Source: Mansonella perstans (taxonomy: Eukaryota > Nematoda > Chromadorea > Rhabditida > Onchocercidae). From it: a stretch of 64,000 nucleotides of DNA. Shown piece after piece: positions 1 through 13,500 of the stretch (within the stretch, counting starts at the first letter, position 1; each line of letters begins with the position of its first letter). The notes beneath the pieces were generated by a model. That model was not told the DNA's origin, did no database searches, and saw only the letters and a program-made list of their open reading frames with translations. The DNA is taken from the NCBI GenBank assembly GCA_037074765.1, contig JBAMDO010000030.1, forward strand, positions 433,423 to 497,422, given 5' to 3'. A program made the position numbers and the translations under genes.

Positions 1-29
1 CTTTCTAAGGATTGCAGCAGGTTTTTTAG

Positions 30-3000
30 GTACAACACCGATTTACGGGGGAGATTATGGTATTGAAGGTCGGTAAAGAACGAGAACGAGAAAATCGAGT
101 GCGCATTAAAGCAAATATGCTAAAAGAAGTTGATGTTTTAAATCAGCTAACATCGCATCCCAATCTCTTGGCTTTTCGGTCCGTTTTTCCTATATTATTT
201 GGAAGTGCTGTTGTTTAAAAAAGAGTTGAAAGAGCATTCATTATTATTGGATGATAATATTTTTTAGAGGTGTTTGTGTTGATTTGGCAGAGAAGTCATG
301 GAATTTGCATATACTTATGGACTTCTGTGATGCGGGCAGTCTAAGTCGTCTAATATGTGACCATCAAAAATATTTTCGATGGAGTTTACGATGCAGTTTA
401 GCGCGTGATATTTCATGCGCTATGGATTTTGTACATTCAAAGGGCATCATGCATCGCGATCTCACTAGCATGGTTTGTGCTGCTGCTGTTTTCGCGATTG
501 ATGTAAATTTCGTGAAGTCAAAGATGAAAAAATTAATGACCAAAGTATTTAAATATTTGAATTGACAAAGAACAAGAGATTAAGAGGTGTTTGATAATTT
601 ATAAAATATGCTTCTTTTTTTCTAGAATGTTTTGCTGCAAAAAGTTGGAAACGGTAGTTTAAAAGCGGTAGTAGCTGATTTCGGCTTATCGTGCAGAATT
701 CCGCGAATAATCGAGAAGCTGACGCAAGTGGGTACCCCATTTTGGATGGCTCCAGAATGTCTTAAGGAAGAGTTTTATGATGAGAAGGTTCATTTTATGT
801 TTGTAAATAAAGAGAAAAAAAAAGTTGTGTACATTCTTTATATCGCAAGCATTATTTATGGATTTTAGGATGAAAAGTGAAAAAAACTAATATTATTTAG
901 GCAGATGTTTTCTCTTTTGGAATAATACTATGTCAGTTGATAGCAAGAATTGACGCCGATCCAGAAGCAGGACTTTACCGAACTCACAATTTTGGCTTGG
1001 ATTATGTTCGCTTCACAGCGCACTGTCCAACTGACACCCCCTTGGATATTCTAAATTTAGCATTTCAATGCTGTTTGGTAAGATCTTAAGCTCGTTTCGT
1101 GTCGATCATATTATAAACCATTCTCGCTTTCATACTTTTCCATTGTATTTTCATTTACATTTATGCTGATTCATTAATGTCCATTACAGATGGATCCAGC
1201 TGCTCGGCCCAGTTTTGCTTCTGTTTATGGTTTTTTTACGAATTTCCAATTTTCTCGACATAAAAACTGTGATGAATCTCCATCGCGCATGGTTGAAAAT
1301 GATGGACGTTAGTTTTTGCAGATTTTCGGCATGTAAATCTCTTTCACCATCTCTTGGTAGATACAGCGACTGTTTTAATTTTAGAATCAATAAATAGTAT
1401 TTTTTATAGGATTGGAGCGTTCTTTGTCGGATGCAACTTTAAAATATTGGAAATCAAGGCAGTTGGAGTTCTCACATGTATCAACTCGAAAGAAGCAAAA
1501 TTGTGAAAGTCAGAGGTAATTTATTTGCTTATAGTTCGAAGTTATTGTTCATGTTCTTTTCATCTTCATTCGTTATTACAGTATGTTGCAGCTTATTATC
1601 AATAAAATTTCAATTACATTTTTTTATTACTTATTTAATATATTGGTATTTATAGTGAGTGCAAGTCATTGAGTACAGTTCCTCTTCTGGTGCTTCAAGA
1701 AGGTGTGCCGTATGAAGATCAAAATCTCACAGATAAGGATGAGGATGAGGAGATGAGAAACAAATCTCGAATGGTAGAACTTGCGAGAAGTGTCGCCGTG
1801 GATGAACTTTCTGATGAGGTAATTTATCATGCTTTCGTAAAAGGTCAATAACACTCGAGTAACCAATTTTTAAGCTATTATCTTTTCTAAAAATTACATA
1901 AAAAAATGTATCATAACCACGGGAAAAAAAAAACATAACAATTAAAAAGTTGATAAAACTTGTTTTTATTTCAACTCTCTGTTTTACTTTTTGCTGTTTT
2001 TGTTCCTATCTTGAAAAACTTCAAGTTGAACTTCGTCTAAGATTCTCATGAATTTTTACATCTCTTTCAGATATCTCTAGATACAGGAAATCCTTTCATT
2101 GCCCATAAAATTTATAAAACGACACGTAAGTTAGCTTTACCTGAAACAAATAATCGAAGAAGACGTATTATCTCGGATATGAAGGAATCGAATGACAGCA
2201 ATATAAATGCGATCAATTATAACAGCAATTTTGTGGATTATAAGTATGTTAAAATGATTATGCACCACCACTCGTTTAGGCAGAAAACATTGTCCATGAG
2301 CCATTTCATGTTTGAATTCGTTTTTCAAATTGCTGTAACGAAGAAAACCGAAAATTATTCTGCAGGATCTTCAGTGAGCAGGCATCCGGCACAGATAAAT
2401 GTACTTATCGTAGAAGGATCTCAAAGTAAGGATTTATTAACATTCAGCGATTTCTTGACACTCTTCTTTAATTCCTTTTGCCATATGGTTTAATATGAAC
2501 AGTTGAACAGAAACGCGCACGACTTGACTTCCTACGCAACTTATTAAAAGTTTATGATTACAAATGGAAATTTAGAATTATCCGTCGTAGTGCTTCACTT
2601 CCGAGTTCATCAACGAATACATCATGTATAAGATATTGTGTAACATACGATCCATTACTGCCATCGTCATCTTCTATGGACTCAACATCGGTTGTAGTTG
2701 GCGGGGAACGTGGCAAAACTGATCATATCGGTGAACATTGTGTGCTGAAGGGTCAAATGTCGATGGCTTTCAAAAATAAAGATCAAGTAAACTTACGCTA
2801 AATATTACTGTTTTTTAAAATTCGAGTATGTTTATTTTCACATACCTCATAAAAAACCTAATTTGATTATTTTTAATTAGTTTTACGGTACAGATTCGGG
2901 CTCAGCTGGGATCACTGGAAATTTTGAGGAAATAGAATTACTGGAAAATCGCAAGAATTCTCCTCCATTTCATTTAGAAATTCGCCTCACGTCGATGTGG

Positions 3001-4068
3001 ATCAGCTTTTCCGAATGAAACTTTGCTTAGTCACAGTTCTATGGAAAATCGACGAGCCAAAGATTTGTTTTTATCGATAGATGAAGAGATTTTAAGCCAT
3101 GATATCAACAATGAAATTACTTTTGAGCACTTGAAAAGTGACAGTAAGTTTCTTACAGAACATGTATTACCACTGAGCTACTTGTCAAGAACAGTTATTT
3201 TAAATTTAAAATTAAATAGTTACAGAGCTATGTTTTTTCAGGCAGTTTTGCCAAGTTTGTTCAGCAAAGCAATGATGTGGTCATACAACAACCTTTTCCA
3301 GTAGGGTTATCTGATAGTAAATATTGTGTAAGGCTTTCAGTGATCTTAAATATTCTTATTTCTCTGAGAATAGTTGAGTAAGTGAAGAAATAAAATGTAA
3401 AGTTGCTAAAAAATTAAGCAGAGTGGTTGTTTTCATAATAAAAAAATGAAAAAATTGGACTTCGTTTATTATATAGACATAGTGAAATTTGTTTAGGAAG
3501 GAACATTTATAAACAGAATATTACTTCAGACCAGAACTCCTAATGATGATGAATTAACTAATGGTGCGATACATATGTGGGAAGTCGACTATGATAGGTC
3601 CCGTGTCCAGGTAGGTACATTTGTTTTAGTTGTAGGAAACAGACATTAACTGATTAAGTAATATAAAGAGCAAGTAATATAAAGGCATGGTTAATTCCTT
3701 GCAAGCAGTAAGAACTCTCATTTAGTTTTTCACAAAGATGATTATAAACATTTTTCTCCTATCCACCTTCCACTTTTACAATCTGTCATTTTACTTGAAA
3801 TGAAAAAATCTCTACCAAAAAGTCTCAGGAATCATATTATTCAATGTTTACTTATTTTATCACTGTCTCCTTATCAACTATGTTATCGTAACAGAGATAT
3901 TCATTATTTTAGATGATACGTGACACAGTTGTACATAAGGAACCAGATGCTACTGCTACTATGTTGGACTCTTTTTGTGTAACAAGCCCAAAATGCAGTT
4001 TCCGTTATAAAAAACAGCAGAGACCACGTGTTCCACCAGCAAATGGCGAATATTGCGTTGTTCTGTGA
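30..4068 (+). CDS. TESK/LIMK-like protein kinase, 5' end outside the window
   Basis: Three-prime part of a dual-specificity kinase of the testis-specific/LIM-kinase branch, a family that phosphorylates cofilin and so controls actin. Proposed exons: 30-178, 268-472, 626-787, 901-1077, 1190-1307, 1410-1515, 1656-1818, 2071-2425, 2503-2786, 2881-3143, 3242-3327, 3497-3610, 3913-4068; the phases agree except in the tenth. The first exon holds the ATP-binding lysine in VLKV, the second the catalytic loop HRDLTS (the TESK/LIMK form of HRD), the third DFGLS and GTPFWMAPE, the fourth DVFSFG. The glycine-rich loop is missing because the gene starts before the window. After the kinase domain comes a long, serine- and arginine-rich tail ending near NGEYCVVL. 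The tenth exon jumps frame near 2950-3015, its length being two bases short of the phase its neighbours need. Kinase identity is firm; TESK rather than LIMK is inferred from the catalytic loop and the missing LIM domains in view. Confidence 0.85.
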
Positions 4069-5097
4069 AATGATGCAATATTAGCACAGTTTTAATAGCG
4101 CTGCGCAGTCTGCACCATCGACTTGTTATTTATAAAAGCAGGTGTATAATAGGAAAGGTAGGTAGAGAGATCAGTAGAGAGAAACCTGAAAAAGTTGAAA
4201 ACTATAGTGAAGAGTGAAGAAATTTTGCAAATTCTAGAACCCCTCCTATCAGTTCTCCATTTAACTTGATAATTCTTGGAATAGATCGAGCAGTCTTGTG
4301 ATGATAGTCCTTGCTAGTTAGGTAATATGCATAACAACAAATGCTCAATTAAGCGATATTGTCACTAATTAATATTATTTCACTATTTATTCTGTTATGA
4401 TTGCTACTGTTTCTCAAATCACTTCCATCAAATACTACGTTATTAATTAATGATATTGCTATATTATATTTATGCATTTTTAAAATGATTACCTGATTTT
4501 GAAGTCTTGAAACCCACAGCTACCCCCTTTATTATTACTGTTTTGCTCTTACTGTGCTTTCTCTCTGCTGCTTAGTGTAGTCCCTTCACTGTGGAGAAAA
4601 ACTAAATAGGTATAAAATTATTGTTATTTTAATCACAACACGATAAGTTGTTAAATGGTTGTTGATGAACGGACAATTATACAATTACAAATTCAAATAT
4701 GAAATGTGTAGTTAATTAATGTAAGACACGGTTTGATGATTTCCCAATGAATCTTCCTATTTCCTACTGTCGTTTGAATAAAATCCGTTCTTCAATAATA
4801 GTCTCAGATGATCTTGCTTCAATGAAAAAGTGGAAAATATTGAACCGCTCTTATTCCTAGAATTGCTTCTTCCAAATCTTTCCATGGAACTTCCCAATGC
4901 AAAACGAAGTCATAACCTATAAAGTACCATCTGAATATATTATTTGTACTTTTCTCTCTCTAGGGAACTCCCTTAATTATATCTATCATCATCATCATCA
5001 TCTTGATTTCGCTACCACGGAATATACTCCGTAATCTCTGTAAACCTGTAAATGCTTGTATGAAGAAGCACAACATATAGAATATATATAAACTCAC
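4069..5097. other. AT-rich intergenic stretch
   Basis: Follows the kinase stop codon and probably begins with its 3' UTR. I see no coding exon with splice consensus on either strand. A short ATC trinucleotide run lies near 4983-5000. Confidence 0.5.
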
Positions 5098-5224
5098 CCC
5101 GCGCTTCACATATCGATAATTTCGCTGGGATATTTTTCGTTGCTACGTCTTCCACGTTAGTGTTGTTCCAGGTTACACGTACAGACACGTCAATGTTTCG
5201 AACTTTATTCAAATCCACATTCAC
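5098..5224 (-). CDS. possible isolated first exon, unknown protein
   Basis: An ATG at 5224 opens 42 codons on the minus strand and runs into a strong donor (GTGAGTTTA) just below 5098. The translation (MNVDLNKVRNIDVSVRVTW and onward) has balanced composition and less AT-biased codons than the flanks. I recognise no family and could not find a following exon below 5090, so this may be chance. It is kept because open frame, start codon and donor coincide. Confidence 0.22.
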
Positions 5225-6297
5225 TTATCATTTATAATGTCATTTGGTTAAACTGTCAGTATCGTGTTTGACGAAGTGAACATCTTTAAAATCGTAAGGT
5301 TTTTGGAAGATCTAATGTCCTAACGAAATCAAATTTCGATAAGATAAACAAGTGCATTGAAGTATTTTCCAAAACAACTCCAATAATATTTTTTCAAAGT
5401 AATCTGCTCTTCATCACTACCACAATTTTCACTAAAGAAAATATGGCCTGGCCACCACCTCGTTCATTATCCTGAAAAAGTAGAATAATGCCATGCTATT
5501 TGTTGGATTCAGCAAAAAATTGGTCCAAAGTAAACTATCAGTAAAAACTGGCCATCCAGCATCGCGTGACCAGCTCGGCCAACGATCTGAACTGCCTCTA
5601 AAAAAAGCTCTTGCACTAAAAATTAAGCTAGAAACTGCTGAAGTTCCGCTGATAAATTATTTTTTGAAATCTGATCACTCGCATAATTTCAACCATCGAT
5701 TCAGCTAGCAATTCTCTGGGAAATATATCTGTACCTGGAAAAGATTTATATTAAAGAATACCGAAACTATCGAAACATATTATTAGCAACAACCGCCAAT
5801 TGAATCTCATCCTTGAAAGACGAACCGCTTCAGGCATATTACGGTTAATTTTGCAAATTGCAATCTTCTTGCAGTATAGACATATACCACTAGCCAAATC
5901 TGCAATATTTACTGAATGAATGGAGTGGAACAAACAGTGACTACGAGATGTTAAGATATTAGGTTTTCATCCTAAGTTCCATACCTAACTTTGTTATATT
6001 CACACAGGTAAAAGTGCGAGAGCGCTAGCCTGGAATAAAACAAGCAGAAAGCCAGATTGCAAATTTTTAACACGGCAATATTTGCTAATTAGACTAACCC
6101 TGGGAAGATGATATAATACCAATTAAACACTTGTCACAAAATATTTGATCGTATTTTGTTAAATAAAATGCAACACATGAAGGTGAGGAAGAAGTTGAAC
6201 GGCAACATACATTACACATAATCCAACTTTATCCAGGTACAGTATTGTTGTCTGCATGCGACGTTTCCTGAAGAATTAAAAGCATTTCATTAGATTA

Positions 6298-6332
<35 letters not shown>

Positions 6333-7126
6333 ACTCATTGAATTATCAATATTATAAAGTAGCACAAATCTTTATAACACATACCACTGGTATAATTTCA
6401 AATGACACATGTCAAATAGGAGAATTAATGAAATTACCCATTCATGAATTTTGATATTTGCGGGGGGATAATTATTATTAGTAATACATCCTGATGATGT
6501 TGATAATACAATGATGAAGTAGCAGTGATATCTTAAAATCAGGATATGTAATCATATTTTTTTACTCTAATATTTAAAAGAAAAGGAAAACGATCAAATA
6601 TAAAGAGTAGCATATCCTACCCCTTACACAGAAGTTATGTCAGTTGGCATTATTTCTTTCGTGCTCAAAATGCAATCACTACAAGAAAAAGTACTGTATA
6701 TACAAAAACAGTTAAGCAAATATAGAGAAAAGTATAACGAGTACTGTATTACAAAAACAGTTAAGTGAATATAGAGAAAAAAAAACATACATCATAAATT
6801 ATGACAATTTCTTTCAAAACAGATAGTCTGGTAATGAGAAGTAGTAGCAATAGGTAAAATATCATAGGACTTAGAATCATCGATATTCTGCAGATATTGA
6901 TGATCTCGTCTCTTATTTGAGATTTGGATTCAGAAAATATAATTCGGTGGTCTCTTTAATTTGAGATTTGGATTCAGATAATATAATTTTACTCCAACAA
7001 ATGCACGCTTTTCCTCATGAAGCAACAAAATAGCTGTAATAAGATATTCAATACTATAATGATAATGATACCAGTACAAAAATAACTGTCAAGATAAATC
7101 ATTCACAATGATATGAAATAGATATG
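5225..7126. repeat. intergenic DNA with poly-A and short tandem copies
   Basis: Holds an uninterrupted run of 31 A at 6301-6331. A unit of about 53 bp containing acaaaaacagttaag is duplicated at about 6690-6780. A unit of about 45 bp containing gagatttggattcag is duplicated at about 6895-6990. No convincing coding exon was seen; an open frame at 5493-5708 (+) has no splice context and no family resemblance. Confidence 0.6.
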
Positions 7127-9165
7127 TCACAAAATGAGAACTTCGAACGGAATAGTTCTCTGCTCACATGCTATATTTTTGCCAAGTTTTTTAGCAGCCA
7201 GTAAAGCAGCTCCTATTGCAGGTGTTTCCAGAAGGGTGTAAAGTGTTACCTGTCCTATCCGACTGCCATTACTTCTAAGTCCGCGTATAAAACCTGTAAA
7301 AAATATCATAACAAGAATCGGGAAAAAAAATCAAGCAAATTTCACTTTTATTTTTTTTTTTTTTGAAAAAACTTTTTTAGAATATCCATAGAACAAATTT
7401 AAAAATCAAACAGCAAGCTTACCATCCTTTAACAATTCCCAACTTCGCCACACAGAACCAATCAGTAGGAGCGGAGCATTTTTGAGCATTTCCTACAAGT
7501 CAGAATGAATGAACATTGAGCAGAAAAATCAAGCTAGCATACCTTTAAATTCTAAATCAGACCAACGCTTAGAACTCATAACGAGAATCAGGAAGTTCAA
7601 CCTCATCAAACTTTTCCGAAATGGCTCGCACATGTAAACCAAGTTGCTCGCCAGCATCCCGGAAAACTTGCCGAATAAGAGGATCATCATTTGCTTCTAA
7701 AAAACAGATTTAAGTTTCACAGAGTTCAGTTCAGTTCGCTTTTGATAGATACAACTAAATCGCGGATAAAAATGCTCCAAAACATACTCCAAAAAAAAAT
7801 AGTTAAAAAAAACCTTCAGCGACGTGAGCTGCAAAAGCTGCTATTCTGGATTTGTTGAAATTGGTATATAAAATATCCAGAATACCCGCCTTGTCACGTA
7901 GACCAAAGAACTCGAGAAACAATCGTTTTGCTTTTGAAATCGAATGAGGTGACCGATGAAATCTGTCCTCCTCATCAAATATGCACTGGATTAACCTTTA
8001 ATCTTTGTGCTATATAACAAATTTTAAAAAGTTAGTTCAAATTTGACGAAATTCGAAAAAAGCAAAACTGTGGAAAACAGTCCGATACAAAGCATCTTAT
8101 AATACCTCCTTGCAATCCAAAACGCACTACCACCATCACCAATTTGATGTCCCCAACCACCAACACTATGTACACTGCTATCAGCTTTTAATAACCGACA
8201 GGCTGAACCGGTTCCTGCGACTATTACCACACCACCTGTACATTTTTATTTCATTTTGAGATAGACCAAAATGATGTACCACACTGATTAAGAAAATTAT
8301 CATGATCTACAATTTGTCGTCTAAAGCTTATTCAACGACAATTTGTCTAAAACTTATTCGATAACAATTTGTCTAAAGCTTATTCGATGACAATTTGTCT
8401 AAAGCTTATTCGAAAACAATTTATCTAAAGCTTATTCGATGCGGAATTACAAAGACTGGAAAGTAAGATATTCTCACCGTTTTTGAATGAAGCAGCAACT
8501 GCAATAACAGCATCTGAAGCCAGAAAAAATTCGATAGCAATATCCCCATGTTGAACTTTCAAAAAGTCAATTAATCTTTGATTGTTTTCTTCATCTTCAG
8601 CTCCTGAGAGGCCCATTCCCTTAATATAGTGTTGTAGATTGAAAATTTGTAATCCCAAAGTAAGATAAGCAGTCATTTTTTCATTTGAGCAAAGATAATA
8701 TCTCTCAAACGAATCCAGAATCCAAAAATTTCGGGCATATGATTAGGGGGCTTTAATTTTGAAAATCAAGCATCCATCAATGTAAAACAAATGCAACTCA
8801 AGCTAAAATCATTACTACAGCTGCGAGAGGACCAACGATCCCAACTTCTTTTTTAGCCATTTGAATCCATTTTGCTATTCTGTCAGCAACTACATCAAAC
8901 CCATCAAGGCAGCAGTTCAGGCCAGACCGACTCCATTCACCGTATCGCTTTCCAGTTTCATCAACAAAAACAAGATGAGACTGCGTTGCACCACTGAAGC
9001 CGTAACCGAAAATTAACATGGTATTCAAAGAGAGAACTTTTGAAATTTAGACGACAATAAGTAGAACAACAAATCGAACATCCAAAGAAAACGTGAAACT
9101 TTACGCTAATTTTAAAAAATGAAAGAATACCCTTCAATTCCAGCGAATATTGTTGATGCTTCCAT
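7127..9165 (-). CDS. NAGK: N-acetyl-D-glucosamine kinase
   Basis: Phosphorylates GlcNAc to GlcNAc-6-phosphate in amino-sugar salvage; a cytosolic member of the BadF/BadG ATPase family. Eight minus-strand exons (9165-9131, 8993-8816, 8619-8478, 8235-8106, 7995-7814, 7696-7602, 7492-7423, 7293-7127) join in unbroken phase to 999 nt, 332 residues, close to the roughly 344 usual for animal NAGK. Landmarks in order: the phosphate loop after EGGATQSHLVFVDETG (residues about 10-25), GMGLSGAEDE, the Asp block FLASDAVIAV, VIVAGTGSACRLL (adenosine-binding region), VGGWGHQIGDGGSAFWIARR (substrate loop), and IGSVWRSWELLKDG near the C-terminus. The third exon's acceptor is TTAAG rather than TTTCAG, and the sixth exon's end (GAG then GTTGAAC) was chosen because it keeps phase. 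Upstream lies only low-complexity DNA. Confidence 0.93.
8311..8441. repeat. 26-bp minisatellite in a NAGK intron
   Basis: About five imperfect copies of a 26-bp unit built on caatttgtctaaagcttatt sit between NAGK exons 3 and 4. They add no open frame and lie close to the donor of exon 3, so copy number changes intron length only. Confidence 0.85.
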
Positions 9166-10535
9166 AAAATCTGCAATAATCATTGTCAATAACTGCATAG
9201 CTTTATCATTCATTTACTTATAATCATATATATGACACAATGTCGAAGCTACATTTGCCCTGTAAATCTTATCCCTTTTCATTTCAAAATTTTATCCTTT
9301 CAAAATTCAAAATCTTCAAATCTTGTCTCTTTTCATTTCAACTTTGCATTTATCATCTCACAATTTCTAGCTCGAAAAAAATTCACGATTTTTTCTGCAT
9401 TCTCCATTGCATCCCACTGTCACATAGGAACAATAAAATGTGCTAAATCTTATTTTGTGTGTTTTTTAAAAAATTATATCCACCATAAAATATAACTCTA
9501 GCTTCCATAATTTACATATACCATTGTGTCGTAGGATACCCAAATTAAATTAACCAAAATAAAATAACATTAAAATGGATCAAGTAAACGGGATGATGAA
9601 ATCCTAGAAGTAGTGAAACTAAAATAATAAGAATATCAGCCAAAAATCGGGAGAGGGAGGTCATGTGACAAAGAGATTTCGATACCTATGTATGACTGCA
9701 GACAAAAAAACAAAGAAAAATGATACATTACGAAGATATGTCAAAAGGTCAGCTTAATCTTCAAGGCAACCCACAAGAGTTCTTTTTTCAAAGTTTCACC
9801 TTCAATTCTGGATAGACATTTTTATACAAAAATTTCAGTCAGTTTTGCAATCAAACATGCCTATCCATTATCACCAACTGCATTATTACTTTCTCGTTCT
9901 CCTTTTCAGTCCATTCTTCCCGGCATTATTTCCTCCGTTCCTCCTCCTCCGCTCAACGAAGACTGGTTTTTCATTACGGAGAAGAAACAATCAACTGCTG
10001 CCGAACGAGAAGACAGGGATTTGTTAATTAGAGTTAATTGATCACCATACTTTTCGTTGCACAACTCATTGTTTACCATTTCATTGCATCTTTTATACTT
10101 TTTTCCTACTGTAATGAACTAATAATATTTGAATGAATACAATGTTAACATCTGTTCACATCCTCTGTAACCCACAAACGATACTAGGACAAACTCTCTC
10201 ATACACTTGTTATCTATAATATCATTCCAGAACTCTCCAATGAATGAATCATACAAATTAAAAAAAAAAACCTGACATTCGAATTCAAATTTCAGGTCTC
10301 AATCTATTTAGGTAATAGTTGAGATGTAATAATTGAACTTTTTAACAGTAACAAATAGAATCCAGAGAATTTTTTCGCCTTTTCAATGAAAGTAGGGATG
10401 ACCTTTTCGAGGACACATTAGAGTTCTAAAATGAGCAGCCAAGAAATATAAAACTTCCAGAACATAAGGACAGAAACTAACATAACATATAGTAGCACGA
10501 GAAGTCAATTGCCAATCCAGAAAACTAAATTTACC
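9166..10535. other. low-complexity intergenic DNA
   Basis: Pyrimidine-rich DNA with imperfect repeats of tttcaaaattcaaaatcttc near 9260-9350. Open frames at 9232-9495 and 9845-10027 (+) are low-complexity translations without family resemblance. The 10383-10535 part is either read-through sequence of the METTL23-like last exon or intron. Confidence 0.5.
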
Positions 10536-13500
10536 TGTCTTGTTGAAAATAATCCCAATATGAATAGTATGAAGATCGGTATCAACAACACGTATACGTC
10601 TACAGCATAGTTTGTTCAGCAACAGCAAATCCTCGATCGACCAATTACTACTGAAAAATGCAGTAGAGAAAATACGAAGTACATTACATGTGACACAGTT
10701 ATAAGTGACATTTATAAGTGACACAGTGCTAGTTTGTGCGTCATCTTAATCAAAAAATGATTTAATTTTGCATAGCTAAATTTCCCATCTATTAAAATTC
10801 TAAAATTCATGAAGAAAAACTTCTTTCCTCCCTTTATCACCGTCATTCATTACTGCAAATATTTAAAAAAAGACACTAGATAAAATCAGCTGACATTTCA
10901 AAACAATCATGTCGCCAATAAAGATGATGAAAATGACCAAAGTTCTACAATAATTAATTTTGCAGAGACAGTCTCTTGTGGCAAAATAAAATCCTTGACT
11001 ATTACTATAGATTTCAAAGAAAAAGTTCTACAATAATTTTGCAGAGACAGTCTCTTGTGGCAAAATAAAATCCTTGACTATTACTATAGATTTCAAAGAA
11101 AAATTAAGCGGCATTTAAGACTGCAACTGCACACACATATAAGAAGTGAAATGAAGGAAAGACAGAACTAAATCTATCTCGTCTGAACTAAACGACATTT
11201 CTGCAATCGCAGATAAACATCGCAGATAAACAAGATGAACATGAAATTGCATCGACAGTGGACAACAGTGTTAGGGTGATAGGGCGACATCGATCACACA
11301 TTTTTTTATCCTTCTAAATGTGATAGATTTTGAAAAAAGTTGCGAAGACCTGAAATGGATTCCAAAGGGAATTTTACAGTACAACATAAAGTCGTCCGCA
11401 AAAAAAACGGGATGTACATGGTCAGATGGTCAGACATAGTGAGCAATATGGTCAGACGATGCCTTCAGGCGCATATTTCTGTCTTTACACAAGGGTGTTT
11501 TTTTTTTACTATAATGATTCCCAGTCTTTTCTTGACCAGTGACCATTGTAGCAGGAAACATAAGAATCAAAAATAATAAAATCTCTTAGTCTGAAAAGGC
11601 AAACTTCAACCAAAACTTTTAAAACATTCGTTATACTTAGAAACAAAAGAGAAGAAACACTTTTAGGAGAAAATTCAATTTGTTTTTCATAAATTTGTAA
11701 CTTTAAGGCTGATACTACTGCTCAAAGCATGCCACCTATTCCAAGCATTCCTGGCTCCTGGCCTTATTTTTAACTGCAAGCAAAGCACAAGACAGGATTA
11801 TGAAATGTGATATTTTAGAAATAAAATTAGGGTAGCAGCAAATACAGAGGTGATGTGTTTCATAAAAGGATTTCAGTATTTATAGTACAATACTACAACC
11901 CAACAAACTTTTACCCTGACAAACGAATGAAATGCATAGCTTAAAATAATTGAGAAAACAATCCCACTTGCCTGTTTTGCTCAGCAAGGAATATATTTCA
12001 GTATGGACTACCAATTAGATACTAATTACTGTACTATAACAGCAATTAATAAAAAGGAAATGTCCTTGATACGAGCTACTAATGCACTGAATGAAAAGAA
12101 TATATTGAGAAAAGGATGTGCGTAAAATGAGAAAAGGAAAGTACCTCTTATGTTTGCTCATTATTCATTCTTCCGCATCGAATGTATCTTTGGTTTCTAA
12201 TAAAGGTCAATGCTCAATTCTGCTATTTCTTTGATGCAGGAATCTAACACACAGAAAAAGCTAAATAGGAAACCTTTCATTATTAAAAAGCTTTTTAATT
12301 TTTGATAGGAAAAAGTGTTGAAGAAAAGGAAAGAAAGACATGCATAAATGTGCTTATTTCAATCATTCAGCACATCCAATCAATAATATTACAAAAAAAG
12401 TTCCAAGAAAATTTATGGCGAAATTAAAAATAAAGCTTAGAAAACGAAATGAAAATTTAAAAATTTCAAAGCCATAAGTCTTACTTTTGGTCATCACAAA
12501 TTACAAAAACCAAACATGTCAAACTTTATATTGAACTTCGGATGCGATAATAATTCTTATAATGGCAAAGTTATGTTACCGAATTGCAGATACAACCAAA
12601 TGAAAGAGAAAAGATGAACAAAAACGACAGAATGCAACTGAAGAATAATGCTTGGATTACTGTTAACAGAGGAATTAACGAACTCTTCTTATAATCTTGA
12701 TGATATCGTTAGTTCTAGTTGCCTTTTCAAATAATTTTTTTAATGAAAATCGCTGACTAGAACAGAGAACTCTATTGTTTGACTGGACAGTGCAAAGACA
12801 CTTTGTGGCCAAGACAGTAACGAAACAATTTTAAGAGTAAAGAAAGGCTATTTAAAGTCCCTAAAAGTAGTAGTCCTGAATCATATCGAGCTACACAAAA
12901 AAAAAATTCTCGTTGATATTCTTTATGATAAGATCAAAAATTAAAAACTAAATCAGCAAAAGAAAAATAAGTGCGATACTTTCTCTCCTCATAAGCAAAT
13001 AGACATGCCGCTTTGGGATATTGCTGCAATAATGATGCAACAGTGTGCATAAATGCTCCAAACACGGTAATATCGTAGAAAACATCTGCTGCTAAAATGT
13101 AATGCAACACAAGTACATCTTCCAGAATTTCATTAATGTTTGATCCATTCCAATTTAAATTCTAAAAAAAGAGATTAAACATTTATATATACAATTTATA
13201 ATGGAAGATAGTTATACAGCAAAGGCAAACAGTCCATCTGTTCGAAAATACCATAAAAACAGAAAGCATATAACACAGCCCACTAAATCTCTGTCAATTT
13301 GAACAAAACATTCTTTTTTTCAAAGCAACCAAGAATATAACCAAAACAGTCACTACCATTATTGTAACGGCAGGAACTATTTTAATAGTGATAAATATAG
13401 CAAGTGAAACATTGACAGCGACAAAAGAAATAAGATGCCACCATTGTCACCGAAAAACATGAAGTGGGAGAAAAAATGAGGAAATCTAACCTGTTCACAG

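Noticed and set aside
9232..9495. Two overlapping plus-strand frames upstream of NAGK
   Set aside because: Low-complexity pyrimidine-rich repeats, Phe/Ser/Ile-rich translation, no family resemblance.
11340..11576. A 78-codon plus-strand frame inside the METTL23 intron
   Set aside because: Composition changes abruptly, there is no splice context and it lies within an intron of another gene.
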